From contig JAKAWY010000004.1 in assembly GCA_021816745.1 (NCBI GenBank), positions 1-44,481 on the forward strand: a DNA stretch of 44,481 nt. Direction: 5' to 3'. A model generated the notes under the pieces. The model saw nothing but the letters and a program-made list of their open reading frames with translations, was not told where the DNA came from and did not search any database. This DNA is from Thermoplasmata archaeon (GTDB lineage: Archaea > Thermoplasmatota > Thermoplasmata > Thermoplasmatales > Thermoplasmataceae). The stretch's first letter is position 1; each line of letters opens with the position of its first letter. Shown piece by piece: positions 9,238 through 17,290 of the stretch. The position numbers were made by a program, and so were the translations under genes.

Positions 9238-9248
9238 CTTTTTAATAC
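9238..9248 (+). promoter_or_regulatory. TATA-like promoter of the Lsm-eL37-purF operon
   Basis: The element ctttttaatac is centred about 30 bases before the Lsm ATG at 9275, so the leader is at most a few bases. The 210-base gap between 9065 and 9274 also has a second TATA-like stretch (tttatatc) near 9166. I see no gene or obvious RNA there. Confidence 0.4.
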
Positions 9249-9274
9249 AGATTTTCAATCAGCCTTTAGTAAAT

Positions 9275-9529
9275 ATGCCAAAAAACCCAGTTAGTCTTCA
9301 GAAACCCCTGGATGTGATGAGGAACACCATCGATAAAAACGTGCTAGTGGATGTAAGAGGAAACAGGACCTACTCTGGTGTACTGGAGGGATATGATGTA
9401 TATCTTAACCTGGTGCTCAGAAACGCAAATGAAATCATAGGCGGAGATGTGAAAGGAGTTCACAACAGGATTCTTGTAAGGGGCGACAATGTCATATTTG
9501 TTTCCCCCTCAAAAGGTGATGAACAATGA
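9275..9529 (+). CDS. Sm-like RNA-binding protein (Lsm)
   Basis: This 84-residue archaeal Lsm protein has the Sm1 motif (NVLVDVRGNRTYSGVL, ending in a family-typical aspartate-containing loop) and the Sm2 motif NRILVRGDNVIFV. It forms ring-shaped oligomers that bind U-rich RNA. The frame is open from 9209, but the ATG at 9275 gives the normal length and fits the promoter. It overlaps eL37 by four bases (ATGA), a pairing conserved in archaea. Confidence 0.95.
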   Translation: MPKNPVSLQKPLDVMRNTIDKNVLVDVRGNRTYSGVLEGYDVYLNLVLRNANEIIGGDVKGVHNRILVRGDNVIFVSPSKGDEQ

Positions 9530-9690
9530 GCAATGGAACAGCTGTAATGGGAAAAATGTCAAGCAAGAAGGTTCACATCAGATGCAGAAGATGTGGCAGC
9601 CATTCTTACCATGTTAGGGAGAAGAGGTGCTCTCACTGTGGATTCCCTGCCCCGAGGATTAGATCCTATAACTGGGCAAAAACCAAGTGA
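9526..9690 (+). CDS. rpl37e: Ribosomal protein eL37
   Basis: This small zinc-ribbon protein of the large subunit has 54 residues with CRRCGSHSYHVREKRCSHCG as the metal site and the basic C-terminal end RIRSYNWAKTK. Further ATG codons occur in frame within the first eleven codons; the one overlapping the Lsm stop is assigned. Its 3' end overlaps the likely start of purF. Confidence 0.94.
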   Translation: MSNGTAVMGKMSSKKVHIRCRRCGSHSYHVREKRCSHCGFPAPRIRSYNWAKTK

Positions 9691-11074
9691 AAGCTGTGCC
9701 GTGGTAGGTTTCCACGGCAGGACACAGGCTTTTCCGGTAATATATTCTGCGCTGAGGACGCTTCAGCACAGGGGCCAGGAGAATTCAGGCGTGGCCACCC
9801 ATGATGGCCAGAAGATTGAACTTCTCAAGGTTGACGGTCATGTTTTTGAAGGATTCAAACCGCATATAGAGAAGGGAGATTATCCCAAAGGAAAGATTGG
9901 AATTGGGCATAACCGTTATTCCACCGAAGGATTGAAAAATATCACAGGTGCAGGCCCGTACCTTGTAAACACCTCTGCAGGCCAGATTGCAGTGGCACAT
10001 AATGGAGAAATAACCAATTTCAGGGAACTCAGGGAAGAACTCAAGGAAAAGGGTGTGCCATTCTTCACCACAACCGATACAGAAGTCATGGTTAACCTTC
10101 TTGCAAGGGAGATCAAGGAAAGAGGGTTGCTCACAGGACTGAGAAACGCCATGTCTATCCTGAAGGGCTCTTACTCTGTAACCATGATGATTGATGATAA
10201 ATTGTACGCTATCAGGGATCCCCTGGGATTCAAGCCACTTATTATTGGAAAAATTTGGGATGGAATGATGGTTGCATCTGAAAGTTCAGCCATTGATGTC
10301 CTAGGTGGAAGTGTAATCAGGGATGTGGAACCGGGTGAGGTTGTGGAAATGGACTCGGAAGGATTCAGGACAATCCTGAAGGTACCCTCTGAGAGAAAGG
10401 CCCACTGCATGTTTGAATGGGTTTATTTTGCCAGGCCTGACAGCATCATAGATAATGTTGAAGTATACAATTCCAGATATCATCTGGGCTTGGAACTGGC
10501 CAGGGAAGCACCTGCCAGTGGAGATATTGTAATACCTGTCCCTGACTCGGGAAGAACGCAGGCATCAGGATTTGCTGAGGGATCGGGAATACCCTATGCA
10601 GAAGGACTTTTCAAGAACAGATATTCAGAGAGAACCTTCATCATGCCTAACCAGAAGGAAAGGGATGAGGCAGTAAGGATCAAGCTCAACCCCATACGCA
10701 GCGTCATCAGCGGAAAAAGAATTGTGCTGGTGGACGACACCATAGTACGGGGAACCACCACCAGGAGGATTGTGGGCCTTTTAAGAAAGGCAGGGGCGAA
10801 GGAAGTCCATGTGAGGGTTGCATCCCCCAAGATCATAGCCCCATGTTATTTCGGCATTGACATGAAAACAAGGGACCAGTTTATTGCACTTAACAGGAAC
10901 GATGAAGAGATCGCTGCGGAGATTGGAGCAGATTCAGTGGCATATCTATCCATGGACGGGCTGACAAAAAGTATTGGAAAGTCAAAACATGAGCTGTGCC
11001 TTGGATGCTTGACCGGAAAATATCCTGTGAAGGTCAAGGATGAGATCGAGTACTTCCAGAAAACCCTTGAATGA
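9638..11074 (+). CDS. purF: Amidophosphoribosyltransferase
   Basis: PurF makes phosphoribosylamine from PRPP and glutamine, the first step of purine synthesis. The N-terminal glutaminase nucleophile is the Cys of CAVVGF (base 9695). Other marks are NGEITNF in the glutaminase domain and the PRPP loop VLVDDTIVRGTT in the transferase domain. Cysteines in HCMFEW, PCYFGID and CLGCL match the four ligands of the Fe-S cluster in Bacillus-type PurF. No start codon directly precedes the nucleophile. I choose GTG at 9638, which has GAGGTG eight bases upstream. It gives a 19-residue propeptide encoded inside eL37 that must be removed to expose Cys20. Confidence 0.93.
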   Translation: MDSLPRGLDPITGQKPSESCAVVGFHGRTQAFPVIYSALRTLQHRGQENSGVATHDGQKIELLKVDGHVFEGFKPHIEKGDYPKGKIGIGHNRYSTEGLKNITGAGPYLVNTSAGQIAVAHNGEITNFRELREELKEKGVPFFTTTDTEVMVNLLAREIKERGLLTGLRNAMSILKGSYSVTMMIDDKLYAIRDPLGFKPLIIGKIWDGMMVASESSAIDVLGGSVIRDVEPGEVVEMDSEGFRTILKVPSERKAHCMFEWVYFARPDSIIDNVEVYNSRYHLGLELAREAPASGDIVIPVPDSGRTQASGFAEGSGIPYAEGLFKNRYSERTFIMPNQKERDEAVRIKLNPIRSVISGKRIVLVDDTIVRGTTTRRIVGLLRKAGAKEVHVRVASPKIIAPCYFGIDMKTRDQFIALNRNDEEIAAEIGADSVAYLSMDGLTKSIGKSKHELCLGCLTGKYPVKVKDEIEYFQKTLE

Positions 11075-11875
11075 TTATTTTTCCAGTTTTTTCATTAATT
11101 TGTTTATTTCATCCTGATCCATGGTTCTTCCGGCATAATCAGCCCTGAATGTCAACGAAAGTATTCCTGAAAGTTTCCTTGCCTTTGATCCACGTTCATG
11201 AAGTTTGGCCCCGGCTATCATGGGAGACTTGAATATCTTTCCATATTTTGGCCCGCTGATCCTCTTGGTCTTGCTGATAAATAAAGATTTTTCAGCTCCA
11301 GCCATCTGTATGGATGAGGATTTGCACATGGCCAGCCTTTCCAGTGAACCAAAATGGGCCAGCAACTGGCATGAAAGATCCCAGCCCAGTACCCTGCAGG
11401 TATTGGGCATGACTTCTGCGGCCCTCTTTTGTATACTGGAGGAGAGTTCATCCCTCCTCTTGATCAGATCTACCCCTGTCTGGCCCAGTGTCTTCATGGC
11501 AGGATCGGGATAATTCATCAATGATTCGAAGAATGTTTGCATAGGTTCCTGTACATCTGTAAGAAGTCCCAGGGCCAGCGATTTTTCATAAAATGTGTTT
11601 ATTATTTCGTCCATGGAAATTCTTGAGAGTACAAGCTTCACCAGTTTCCAGTCTTCGGAGAGAGATCTTTCCATGGCGTCCTGTCCAAGCTCAATCATTA
11701 TTTCCCTTAGATTAGGGAATGAGCTTGGCTTTGTGTCTGTAAGAGGTGGTATAATTCCATTCTGAAGGCCCCTTAAGGCTTCCAGATAACCAGTGTCCTG
11801 GATGTTATAGTAAAATCGTTTACCATCCTTCAGGAGGTAATTCCACTTAACGGCGTCTCTGGCCCCTGTTGTCAT
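11075..11875 (-). CDS. Nop5/Nop56-58 family protein (NOP domain), short form
   Basis: The C-terminal half has the NOP-domain pattern: FGSLERLAM, then SIQMAGAEKSLF, PKYGKIF and a basic end. This domain binds the kink-turn of box C/D guide RNA with L7Ae and scaffolds fibrillarin for 2'-O-methylation of RNA. The frame is open from 12049, but the ATG at 11875 has GGGAGG five bases upstream and limits the overlap with cbf5 to 29 bases. The resulting 266 residues are clearly shorter than the roughly 370-420 of most archaeal Nop5. The N-terminal fibrillarin-binding domain is reduced or strongly diverged. No fibrillarin gene is adjacent. It ends one base from convergent purF. Confidence 0.8.
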   Translation of the reverse strand: MTTGARDAVKWNYLLKDGKRFYYNIQDTGYLEALRGLQNGIIPPLTDTKPSSFPNLREIMIELGQDAMERSLSEDWKLVKLVLSRISMDEIINTFYEKSLALGLLTDVQEPMQTFFESLMNYPDPAMKTLGQTGVDLIKRRDELSSSIQKRAAEVMPNTCRVLGWDLSCQLLAHFGSLERLAMCKSSSIQMAGAEKSLFISKTKRISGPKYGKIFKSPMIAGAKLHERGSKARKLSGILSLTFRADYAGRTMDQDEINKLMKKLEK

Positions 11876-12896
11876 TCTTCCTCCCGGCATAGTTCCTGTC
11901 CTGCCTTTCCTGATACCTGCGATCCCTGTTTGGATTGTTTCTTTCTCTTTCAGGCCTGAATTTTGTAACCGGCCTTGGGGCAGCCTCCTCAGTTTTTTTC
12001 TTCTTTTGTCCTGAATCCCTGGGATCCACCACCACCCTGTCAAAATCAATTACTTTTGTGTCAGAGATCTGGTTAAATGAAACCATCATTATCCCGGTCC
12101 CAAGGAAAATGCCGGATTGAGTGAATACCCCTACTCTTTCCCCTTTCAAAGGCTCCCCTATGAACATCCTTATGCCTCCGGGATAAAGATCTGAACCATG
12201 GGCAATATTCTCCCTGGTGGAGTCCTTGACGATGACCTTGGCATAGGGTGAAACGATAAACTGCTGGGAATAAACGGAGGAACGGAGCAGTTTGTCCTTC
12301 CCCTGCTTTGCGAGCTCAATATAATCACTGAGCTGCTGCAGTGTGATGCACTGGCTTTCTTTGAAGGGGCCACTGGATACCCTTCTTAGATCTATCATGC
12401 TGGCCCTGGTGCCCATAATATAGCCCATGTCCAGGCAAAGGGTCCTGACATAGGTTCCTGACTGGCATTTGACCCTGAAAAGTATGTCTCTCCCATTAAT
12501 CTCCAATATCTCCAGATCATATATCTCCCTGGATCTGAGTCTTCTTACAACTGCGCTTTTAATTGGAGGAAGCTGGAATATGACTCCTTTGAAAATATTG
12601 AAAACTTCCCTGATCTTTTCTTCACTGGCCTCAGCGTGCAGTTTCATTGCTGCCACGTATTCCTTTGGCTGTTCATGGGCAATCTCAATGGATTTTACAG
12701 CCCTGCCCAGAGCCATAACAAGAACACCCGTTGCCTGAGGATCAAGAGTGCCCACATGGCCAACTTTGTCCACCCCTGTGAGTTCCCTTACCCAGTGATC
12801 CACCTGGTGGCTGGTCGGGCCCTTGGGCTTGTCAATGCATATAAAGCATCCGTCTTCAAGAGGGAAATGCCAGCCGGTAGATTTTTCCTGCAACAT
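11847..12896 (-). CDS. cbf5: rRNA pseudouridine synthase Cbf5 (TruB family)
   Basis: This is the catalytic subunit of the H/ACA RNP. The TruB catalytic Asp lies in HVGTLDPQATGVL, and motif YVRTLCLDMG and a PUA domain follow in the C-terminal third. I chose the ATG at 12896 over a TTG at 12923; it begins MLQEKSTGW and overlaps cmk by 41 bases. After the PUA domain there is a tail of about 55 residues, first Lys-rich, then dominated by Arg, Asn, Gln and Asp. It is probably disordered and RNA-binding. The reading frame of that tail overlaps the start of the Nop5-like gene. Confidence 0.93.
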   Translation of the reverse strand: MLQEKSTGWHFPLEDGCFICIDKPKGPTSHQVDHWVRELTGVDKVGHVGTLDPQATGVLVMALGRAVKSIEIAHEQPKEYVAAMKLHAEASEEKIREVFNIFKGVIFQLPPIKSAVVRRLRSREIYDLEILEINGRDILFRVKCQSGTYVRTLCLDMGYIMGTRASMIDLRRVSSGPFKESQCITLQQLSDYIELAKQGKDKLLRSSVYSQQFIVSPYAKVIVKDSTRENIAHGSDLYPGGIRMFIGEPLKGERVGVFTQSGIFLGTGIMMVSFNQISDTKVIDFDRVVVDPRDSGQKKKKTEEAAPRPVTKFRPERERNNPNRDRRYQERQDRNYAGRKNDNRGQRRR

Positions 12897-13377
12897 AATC
12901 TGCGTTACCTTCCGTGGTATCAATTACGGCATCATATATGCTTGTATCGTCCATGCGAAATCCAAAATATTCAAGGAATCTGAGATCCTCTGATTCCTCC
13001 CTTTTTTTCATTTCCAGGGCATTCTCATGATCTGATCTTCCGTTAATCCTCATTTCCCTCACTTCCAGTGGTGCATCGAGAAAGACCTTGAATGCACTTA
13101 TACCTGATTTAGAGGCAATCCATCCTGCAAGCCTGGATTCCACGATTATATTGTTATGCTCAAGCAGGAACTTGCCGATGGAATCGTTGAGTTTCCGGTC
13201 TTCTGCGGAATCCTTTTCCATCATAATATTGTATTCTGTCAGGGATACATTTAGTTCCTTGGCTTTTGCCCTGAAAAAATAACCTCCGGAATAGATGGGA
13301 TATCCGGTAAGATTGGAAAGTACTGTAGCTACAGTGGATTTACCGCTGCCAATATGGCCACTTATGGTAATCCTCAT
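12856..13377 (-). CDS. cmk: Cytidylate kinase
   Basis: This archaeal-type CMP kinase of 173 residues has the P-loop GHIGSGKS (7-14) and the IIVESRLAGW motif of the family. It phosphorylates CMP and dCMP using ATP. It overlaps the membrane insertase gene upstream (ATGA) and cbf5 downstream. In many archaea eL34 and eL14 flank cmk in this operon; both are missing here. Confidence 0.92.
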   Translation of the reverse strand: MRITISGHIGSGKSTVATVLSNLTGYPIYSGGYFFRAKAKELNVSLTEYNIMMEKDSAEDRKLNDSIGKFLLEHNNIIVESRLAGWIASKSGISAFKVFLDAPLEVREMRINGRSDHENALEMKKREESEDLRFLEYFGFRMDDTSIYDAVIDTTEGNADYVAGKIYRLAFPS

Positions 13378-14078
13378 GAGCCCGTCTGTTCCTGGGAAAA
13401 TCTCATTGCCTTCAGGCTGAAGTCCACGTACTTAATCACCATGGTGACGAAGTATCCCACTGTCAGGTTGGAAATGAATGATACTATAATCCAGTTGGGA
13501 AAAACTGCAAATGAAGCGTTGAGATCAAGGTTGCTGGCCCATGGCAGTGAAATGAATGCGAATTTGAGATTTGACAGGAAATAATAGAGCCATACGAATA
13601 TCAATATGGTAAAGAATGACAGAAATATCAGAGGAGTCTGGCTGGACATCTGGATTCTCTGCTGGTCCATCATGTGCTCCTGCTGCATTTTCCTGAGCTT
13701 GTTAACCTTGTCCCTGTCACTTTCCTTGTAGGCCTGGTTAAGCGCTTTGCTGTAGGCCTGTGACCTTTTCTGAACCTTTCCCAGCCTGACCCAGTCAGTG
13801 AAATAGTATCTGGGTATACCTGTAACAACACCAGTGATAATTCCTGAAAGTGCTATGGTTAGCACCGGGTACTGGAAATTAAATCCGATAAGTGGCCCGA
13901 AGGCTGTCTGGAAAGCACCTCCAATTGCATCCCTCAGCGGTAAGTAATATATTACAGCCAGATCAAAGATCAGTATAACGAAATAGAGACCCTGGAACTT
14001 GTACATTCCTTTCATCATTTCTTTCTGCTTTTGCATCTGCTCCAATCGTTCCATCCTTGATTTTTCCTTGTCCGTCAT
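13374..14078 (-). CDS. EMC3/TMCO1-type (DUF106) membrane insertase
   Basis: This archaeal DUF106 protein belongs to the YidC/Oxa1/EMC3/TMCO1/Get1 superfamily of membrane-protein insertases. A charged, methionine-rich amphipathic N-terminus (residues 1-25) is followed by a membrane segment (about 30-47), a second segment (about 71-90), a long charged coiled coil (about 100-145) and further segments near 150-170 and 195-215. That layout is diagnostic of the family. It lies in the secY operon, overlapping adkA and cmk by four bases each, which fits a joint role with the Sec translocon. Confidence 0.88.
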   Translation of the reverse strand: MTDKEKSRMERLEQMQKQKEMMKGMYKFQGLYFVILIFDLAVIYYLPLRDAIGGAFQTAFGPLIGFNFQYPVLTIALSGIITGVVTGIPRYYFTDWVRLGKVQKRSQAYSKALNQAYKESDRDKVNKLRKMQQEHMMDQQRIQMSSQTPLIFLSFFTILIFVWLYYFLSNLKFAFISLPWASNLDLNASFAVFPNWIIVSFISNLTVGYFVTMVIKYVDFSLKAMRFSQEQTGS

Positions 14079-14623
14079 TTATTAAACCTCCTTAGAATCT
14101 CTTCTGAGGCCTCCTTTACTCCATTGTCACCATTCTTAATTATGCTTACCGTTGCTCCGGTATAAACTGCATAAGATACGGCAAACATTCTGTTAATTTC
14201 CTGGTGAAGGGCAATATCTTCAAGACTTTCCCCATCCCTGGTTCTTGAAGTATCTGACTGCCTTCTTCTTAAAATTTCAGCGGATTCTGCTTCCAGTATG
14301 AAATATTCTGAAACCTTGAGTTCCCTGATGACCCATTCGGGCAAACCAGGAAGGAATCCTTGCTTTCCACGGATGGACATATGGGTGTCTATGATCACAT
14401 TCTCCATCTGGCCTATGGCATTGGCAGCCTTTTTTTGAAGATTCATCTGTGTTTCCACATTGAGATTCCTGATTTCGTCCCTGGATTTTACCAGATCCAT
14501 TGATTTTGCCATTTCGAACATCAATGTTCCAAAATTAATGATTTCATAGCTTGTGGCTTTGCGCACCTCTTCGAGAACGGTGGATTTACCAACGCCCGCC
14601 ACACCTGCTATGACTACTCTCAT
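14075..14623 (-). CDS. adkA: Adenylate kinase, archaeal type
   Basis: The P-loop GVAGVGKS (residues 7-14), the archaeal motif NFGTLMFEMAK and the IIDTHMSI segment identify the archaeal AdkA family of about 180-190 residues, distinct from bacterial Adk. It equilibrates ATP and AMP with two ADP. It starts one base after secY ends. Confidence 0.93.
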   Translation of the reverse strand: MRVVIAGVAGVGKSTVLEEVRKATSYEIINFGTLMFEMAKSMDLVKSRDEIRNLNVETQMNLQKKAANAIGQMENVIIDTHMSIRGKQGFLPGLPEWVIRELKVSEYFILEAESAEILRRRQSDTSRTRDGESLEDIALHQEINRMFAVSYAVYTGATVSIIKNGDNGVKEASEEILRRFNK

Positions 14624-14624
14624 T

Positions 14625-16394
14625 CTATCCCTCCACGAAGAACTGTCGTATGAGTGGATGCATCTCCATTATCTGCTCCTTTCCCATGGCTTCGTAGAAC
14701 TGTATAACTATTCCCACAGCCAGCAGTAGACCTGTACCCGAAGTCTGGCCCACTGTTCCGATAAGATCAGCTCCTGCAGCAAGAAGTCCCACTGCAGCTC
14801 CACTGAATACCGTGATCACAGGGATGTATTTTCTAAGTACTTTCTCAAGGATTTTAGGATCTCTCCTGAATCCCGGGATCTGCATTCCAGAAGACAGGAT
14901 TTGTTTTGCCACTGAAGATGGACCCATGTTTGTAGTCTCAATCCAGAATTTGGCAAACAGTACACTGGCAATGGTCATGAATCCCACGAAGACTACCACG
15001 TGAATAATCTCCTCAAGAGGAGAATGCCCAAAGAGCACACTGGAATTGTAAACATTCGGCTGGAATATGGGGAATAGCCAGTTGGCCAGACCATTCGGTG
15101 TGAACAGGTAGTATGCAAGACCTCCCGTGGGTGTGGTGGAAGAAATGTTGACCGCTTTAGCCGCAGCTGGTGTCAGGTATGACCCGAGATATGGATTATG
15201 GCCAAGAATTGGTATTTTACTTAATGCAGGACTACTCCAGAACAGAAGAGTCCACATGGATACATTGGCCAGTAGTGCTGTAGCCAGGATGACAGGTATG
15301 TTTGAAGCATAGAATAGCTGAAGTGGATATCTTCCCCTTGCACCCCTCACCCTTTCATGTGCTATGGGCAATTCCACCTTGCTGCTTTGGAAGTATGCCA
15401 CGATGAAGAATATGAGCAGCGTTCCTATAAGTGCTATAATGGGATTTGGCGGAGCAAATAACAGCCTTGGTATACCCGAAGATGATTGAAGGTAACCTCC
15501 TGCACCGTAGAAAATGGAATAAAACAGGTCTGGAATAGTTCCAGTAGGCGGGTTTGTAATTGAAAGTGGTAGTGAAAGATTCTGAGGAAGCCAGTTGAAA
15601 CCGCCTGTAAATAACTGCTGGGATACCCCGGCAGCAATGAAAAGTGAGATTCCTGAGCCAATACCGTATTTTGTAACAAGCTCATCCATAAGGAATACCA
15701 GGTATGATCCAAAGAACAACTGAACCACTATGATAGAACTGGCAAGGAAGTTTCCATAACCGGGTGCAGTGGCATTCAGTGAATTGACCAGTGATGCATC
15801 AGGTATCAGGTAACCGAAGGCCTGTGGTATGGCTTCCACCATGATCATAATCATGACAAGAAGTTTCTGAACTCCCTGATATATGGCCTTGTCGTCAGAA
15901 TTTGTAAGATCAATATTGAAAATTTTTGCTCCTGCGAATAACTGCATAACTATACTTGCTGTAACAATCGGACCTATTCCAAGATCCATCAGAGATCCTT
16001 CTGATCCTGCAAATATAGCCCTGAAGGATGCAAAAACATCCACCGTCTGGGATGTATTAAGTCCGTAGATGTAGACATTTGTCAAGGCAAAATAAAGTAC
16101 CACTACTATAAAGGTCCATAGAAGTTTGTACTTGAACTGAACATGTCCCTTTGCCTTCTTCACTGCAGGAAGCTTGGCTGTAAGGTTTTCAAGCCCGTAA
16201 AGTTTAGATTTGTTGGGGCCTGCATAACTCATCACCAGGTATGCAATCCCGAAAAGCGGGGACATCAAAACTGCGGCAATGCCCACTGCTAACAATGGGA
16301 GTTGACTAAAATACCAGAATGCCACTACTGCAATGATGAAAAAAAGTGCCACCGGAATGCCGGCAGCCTTATTCCTCTGTATCTTTGTTGTCAT
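14625..16394 (-). CDS. secY: Preprotein translocase subunit SecY, N-terminally extended
   Basis: This is the channel subunit of the Sec translocon. Motifs include the plug-region pattern SLMDLGIGPIVTASIV and the cytoplasmic loop with ERVRGARGRYPLQLFY. It has 589 residues, well above the roughly 440-490 of most archaeal SecY. The usual N-terminus, an amphipathic stretch leading to TM1 (KLLWTFIVVVLYF), begins only near residue 60. It is preceded by two hydrophobic segments (about 12-29 and 32-56). Long extracytoplasmic loops lie between later helices. The ATG at 16394 overlaps uL15 by 26 bases and lacks a strong ribosome binding site. Confidence 0.92.
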   Translation of the reverse strand: MTTKIQRNKAAGIPVALFFIIAVVAFWYFSQLPLLAVGIAAVLMSPLFGIAYLVMSYAGPNKSKLYGLENLTAKLPAVKKAKGHVQFKYKLLWTFIVVVLYFALTNVYIYGLNTSQTVDVFASFRAIFAGSEGSLMDLGIGPIVTASIVMQLFAGAKIFNIDLTNSDDKAIYQGVQKLLVMIMIMVEAIPQAFGYLIPDASLVNSLNATAPGYGNFLASSIIVVQLFFGSYLVFLMDELVTKYGIGSGISLFIAAGVSQQLFTGGFNWLPQNLSLPLSITNPPTGTIPDLFYSIFYGAGGYLQSSSGIPRLLFAPPNPIIALIGTLLIFFIVAYFQSSKVELPIAHERVRGARGRYPLQLFYASNIPVILATALLANVSMWTLLFWSSPALSKIPILGHNPYLGSYLTPAAAKAVNISSTTPTGGLAYYLFTPNGLANWLFPIFQPNVYNSSVLFGHSPLEEIIHVVVFVGFMTIASVLFAKFWIETTNMGPSSVAKQILSSGMQIPGFRRDPKILEKVLRKYIPVITVFSGAAVGLLAAGADLIGTVGQTSGTGLLLAVGIVIQFYEAMGKEQIMEMHPLIRQFFVEG

Positions 16395-16812
16395 CAGATT
16401 CTACCAGTACACCCATATTTGAAAGCTTGCTTATGCATCTTTCGGTAGCTTTTGGAACGATTATCGTAGACTTTACCTTGAATTCGCCCGTTGAAAGAAG
16501 CTTAGTGTATCCTGCGGCCTTAAGGTCGATAACCATATTGTCTCCAGTTTCTTTCACAAAACCTCTTTCCTTAAGGGAATCCAATGACTCGTAAAGTTCC
16601 CTCAGGGTAATAGGAATCTCAAGGTTGCTCAATTTGTGGCTGGTGAATCCATGCACGCCAAAGTGATCCCTGTCGTATTTGAGAACCCATACTGATCTGT
16701 GTTTTCCAAGACCAGACATTCCGGATCCTCCCCTCTTTCCCTTTCCTCTTCCGGCCTTCATTCCTCTGCCGTAATGGCCTCCTCTCTGTTTCTTGGTTTT
16801 AGTTCTTACCAT
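16369..16812 (-). CDS. rpl15: Ribosomal protein uL15
   Basis: The glycine- and basic-rich N-terminus (KKQRGGHYGRGMKAGRGKG) is the long extension of uL15 that threads into 23S rRNA. At 147 residues the length is typical. It overlaps uL30 by 14 and secY by 26 bases, the normal archaeal end of the spc block. Confidence 0.95.
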   Translation of the reverse strand: MVRTKTKKQRGGHYGRGMKAGRGKGKRGGSGMSGLGKHRSVWVLKYDRDHFGVHGFTSHKLSNLEIPITLRELYESLDSLKERGFVKETGDNMVIDLKAAGYTKLLSTGEFKVKSTIIVPKATERCISKLSNMGVLVESDDNKDTEE

Positions 16813-17290
16813 CTAGCTTCACCCCAGCAATGAGCATTTTTCTGATTAATTTGTTTATGGTCTCTCCCCTGTATCCAAGGGATCCGCCATTTCCAACAGG
16901 ACTCCTGATATATTCAAGTCCTCCGGCGGGAGGATGCAGCCTGAATACAGGAACGATATCGGGTATGTCCCTGTACTTTAGCTTTCCTTCCATAATTGCT
17001 TTTGCAAGCCCTTCGTAATCATCAATAGACAGATTTTGCTTGATGTACTCCTCAGTAAGCGGTTTTCTCCCCTTTATGAGTGCCCTGTTTTTCAGAACTT
17101 CCACCAGCGTCTCCTGATCTATTTCTCCCCATGTTATGTAGTCCTTGGCTGTCTGAAGCATGCCCTTCAGTGTGTCGCTCTCTTCCATGACCACCATGTG
17201 GTTGATTCTGTGAAGCCTGAGCAGAGCGCATGACTTCTCTGCCTGTGGCCTGATTCCTGTTCTTCCTCTAATTCTCACTATTGCTAGCAT
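16799..17290 (-). CDS. rpl30: Ribosomal protein uL30
   Basis: This is the archaeal long form of uL30 (163 residues), starting MLAIVRIRG with the L30 fold. The ATG at 17290 is preferred to a TTG nine bases upstream because it gives the family N-terminus. It overlaps uS5 by 23 bases. Confidence 0.95.
   Translation of the reverse strand: MLAIVRIRGRTGIRPQAEKSCALLRLHRINHMVVMEESDTLKGMLQTAKDYITWGEIDQETLVEVLKNRALIKGRKPLTEEYIKQNLSIDDYEGLAKAIMEGKLKYRDIPDIVPVFRLHPPAGGLEYIRSPVGNGGSLGYRGETINKLIRKMLIAGVKLDGKN

Noticed and set aside
11876-12049. Longer Nop5 frame from 12049
   Set aside because: The extra 58 residues are a Gly/Arg/Lys-rich shadow of the cbf5 tail, without NOP-family similarity, and a good ribosome binding site precedes 11875.
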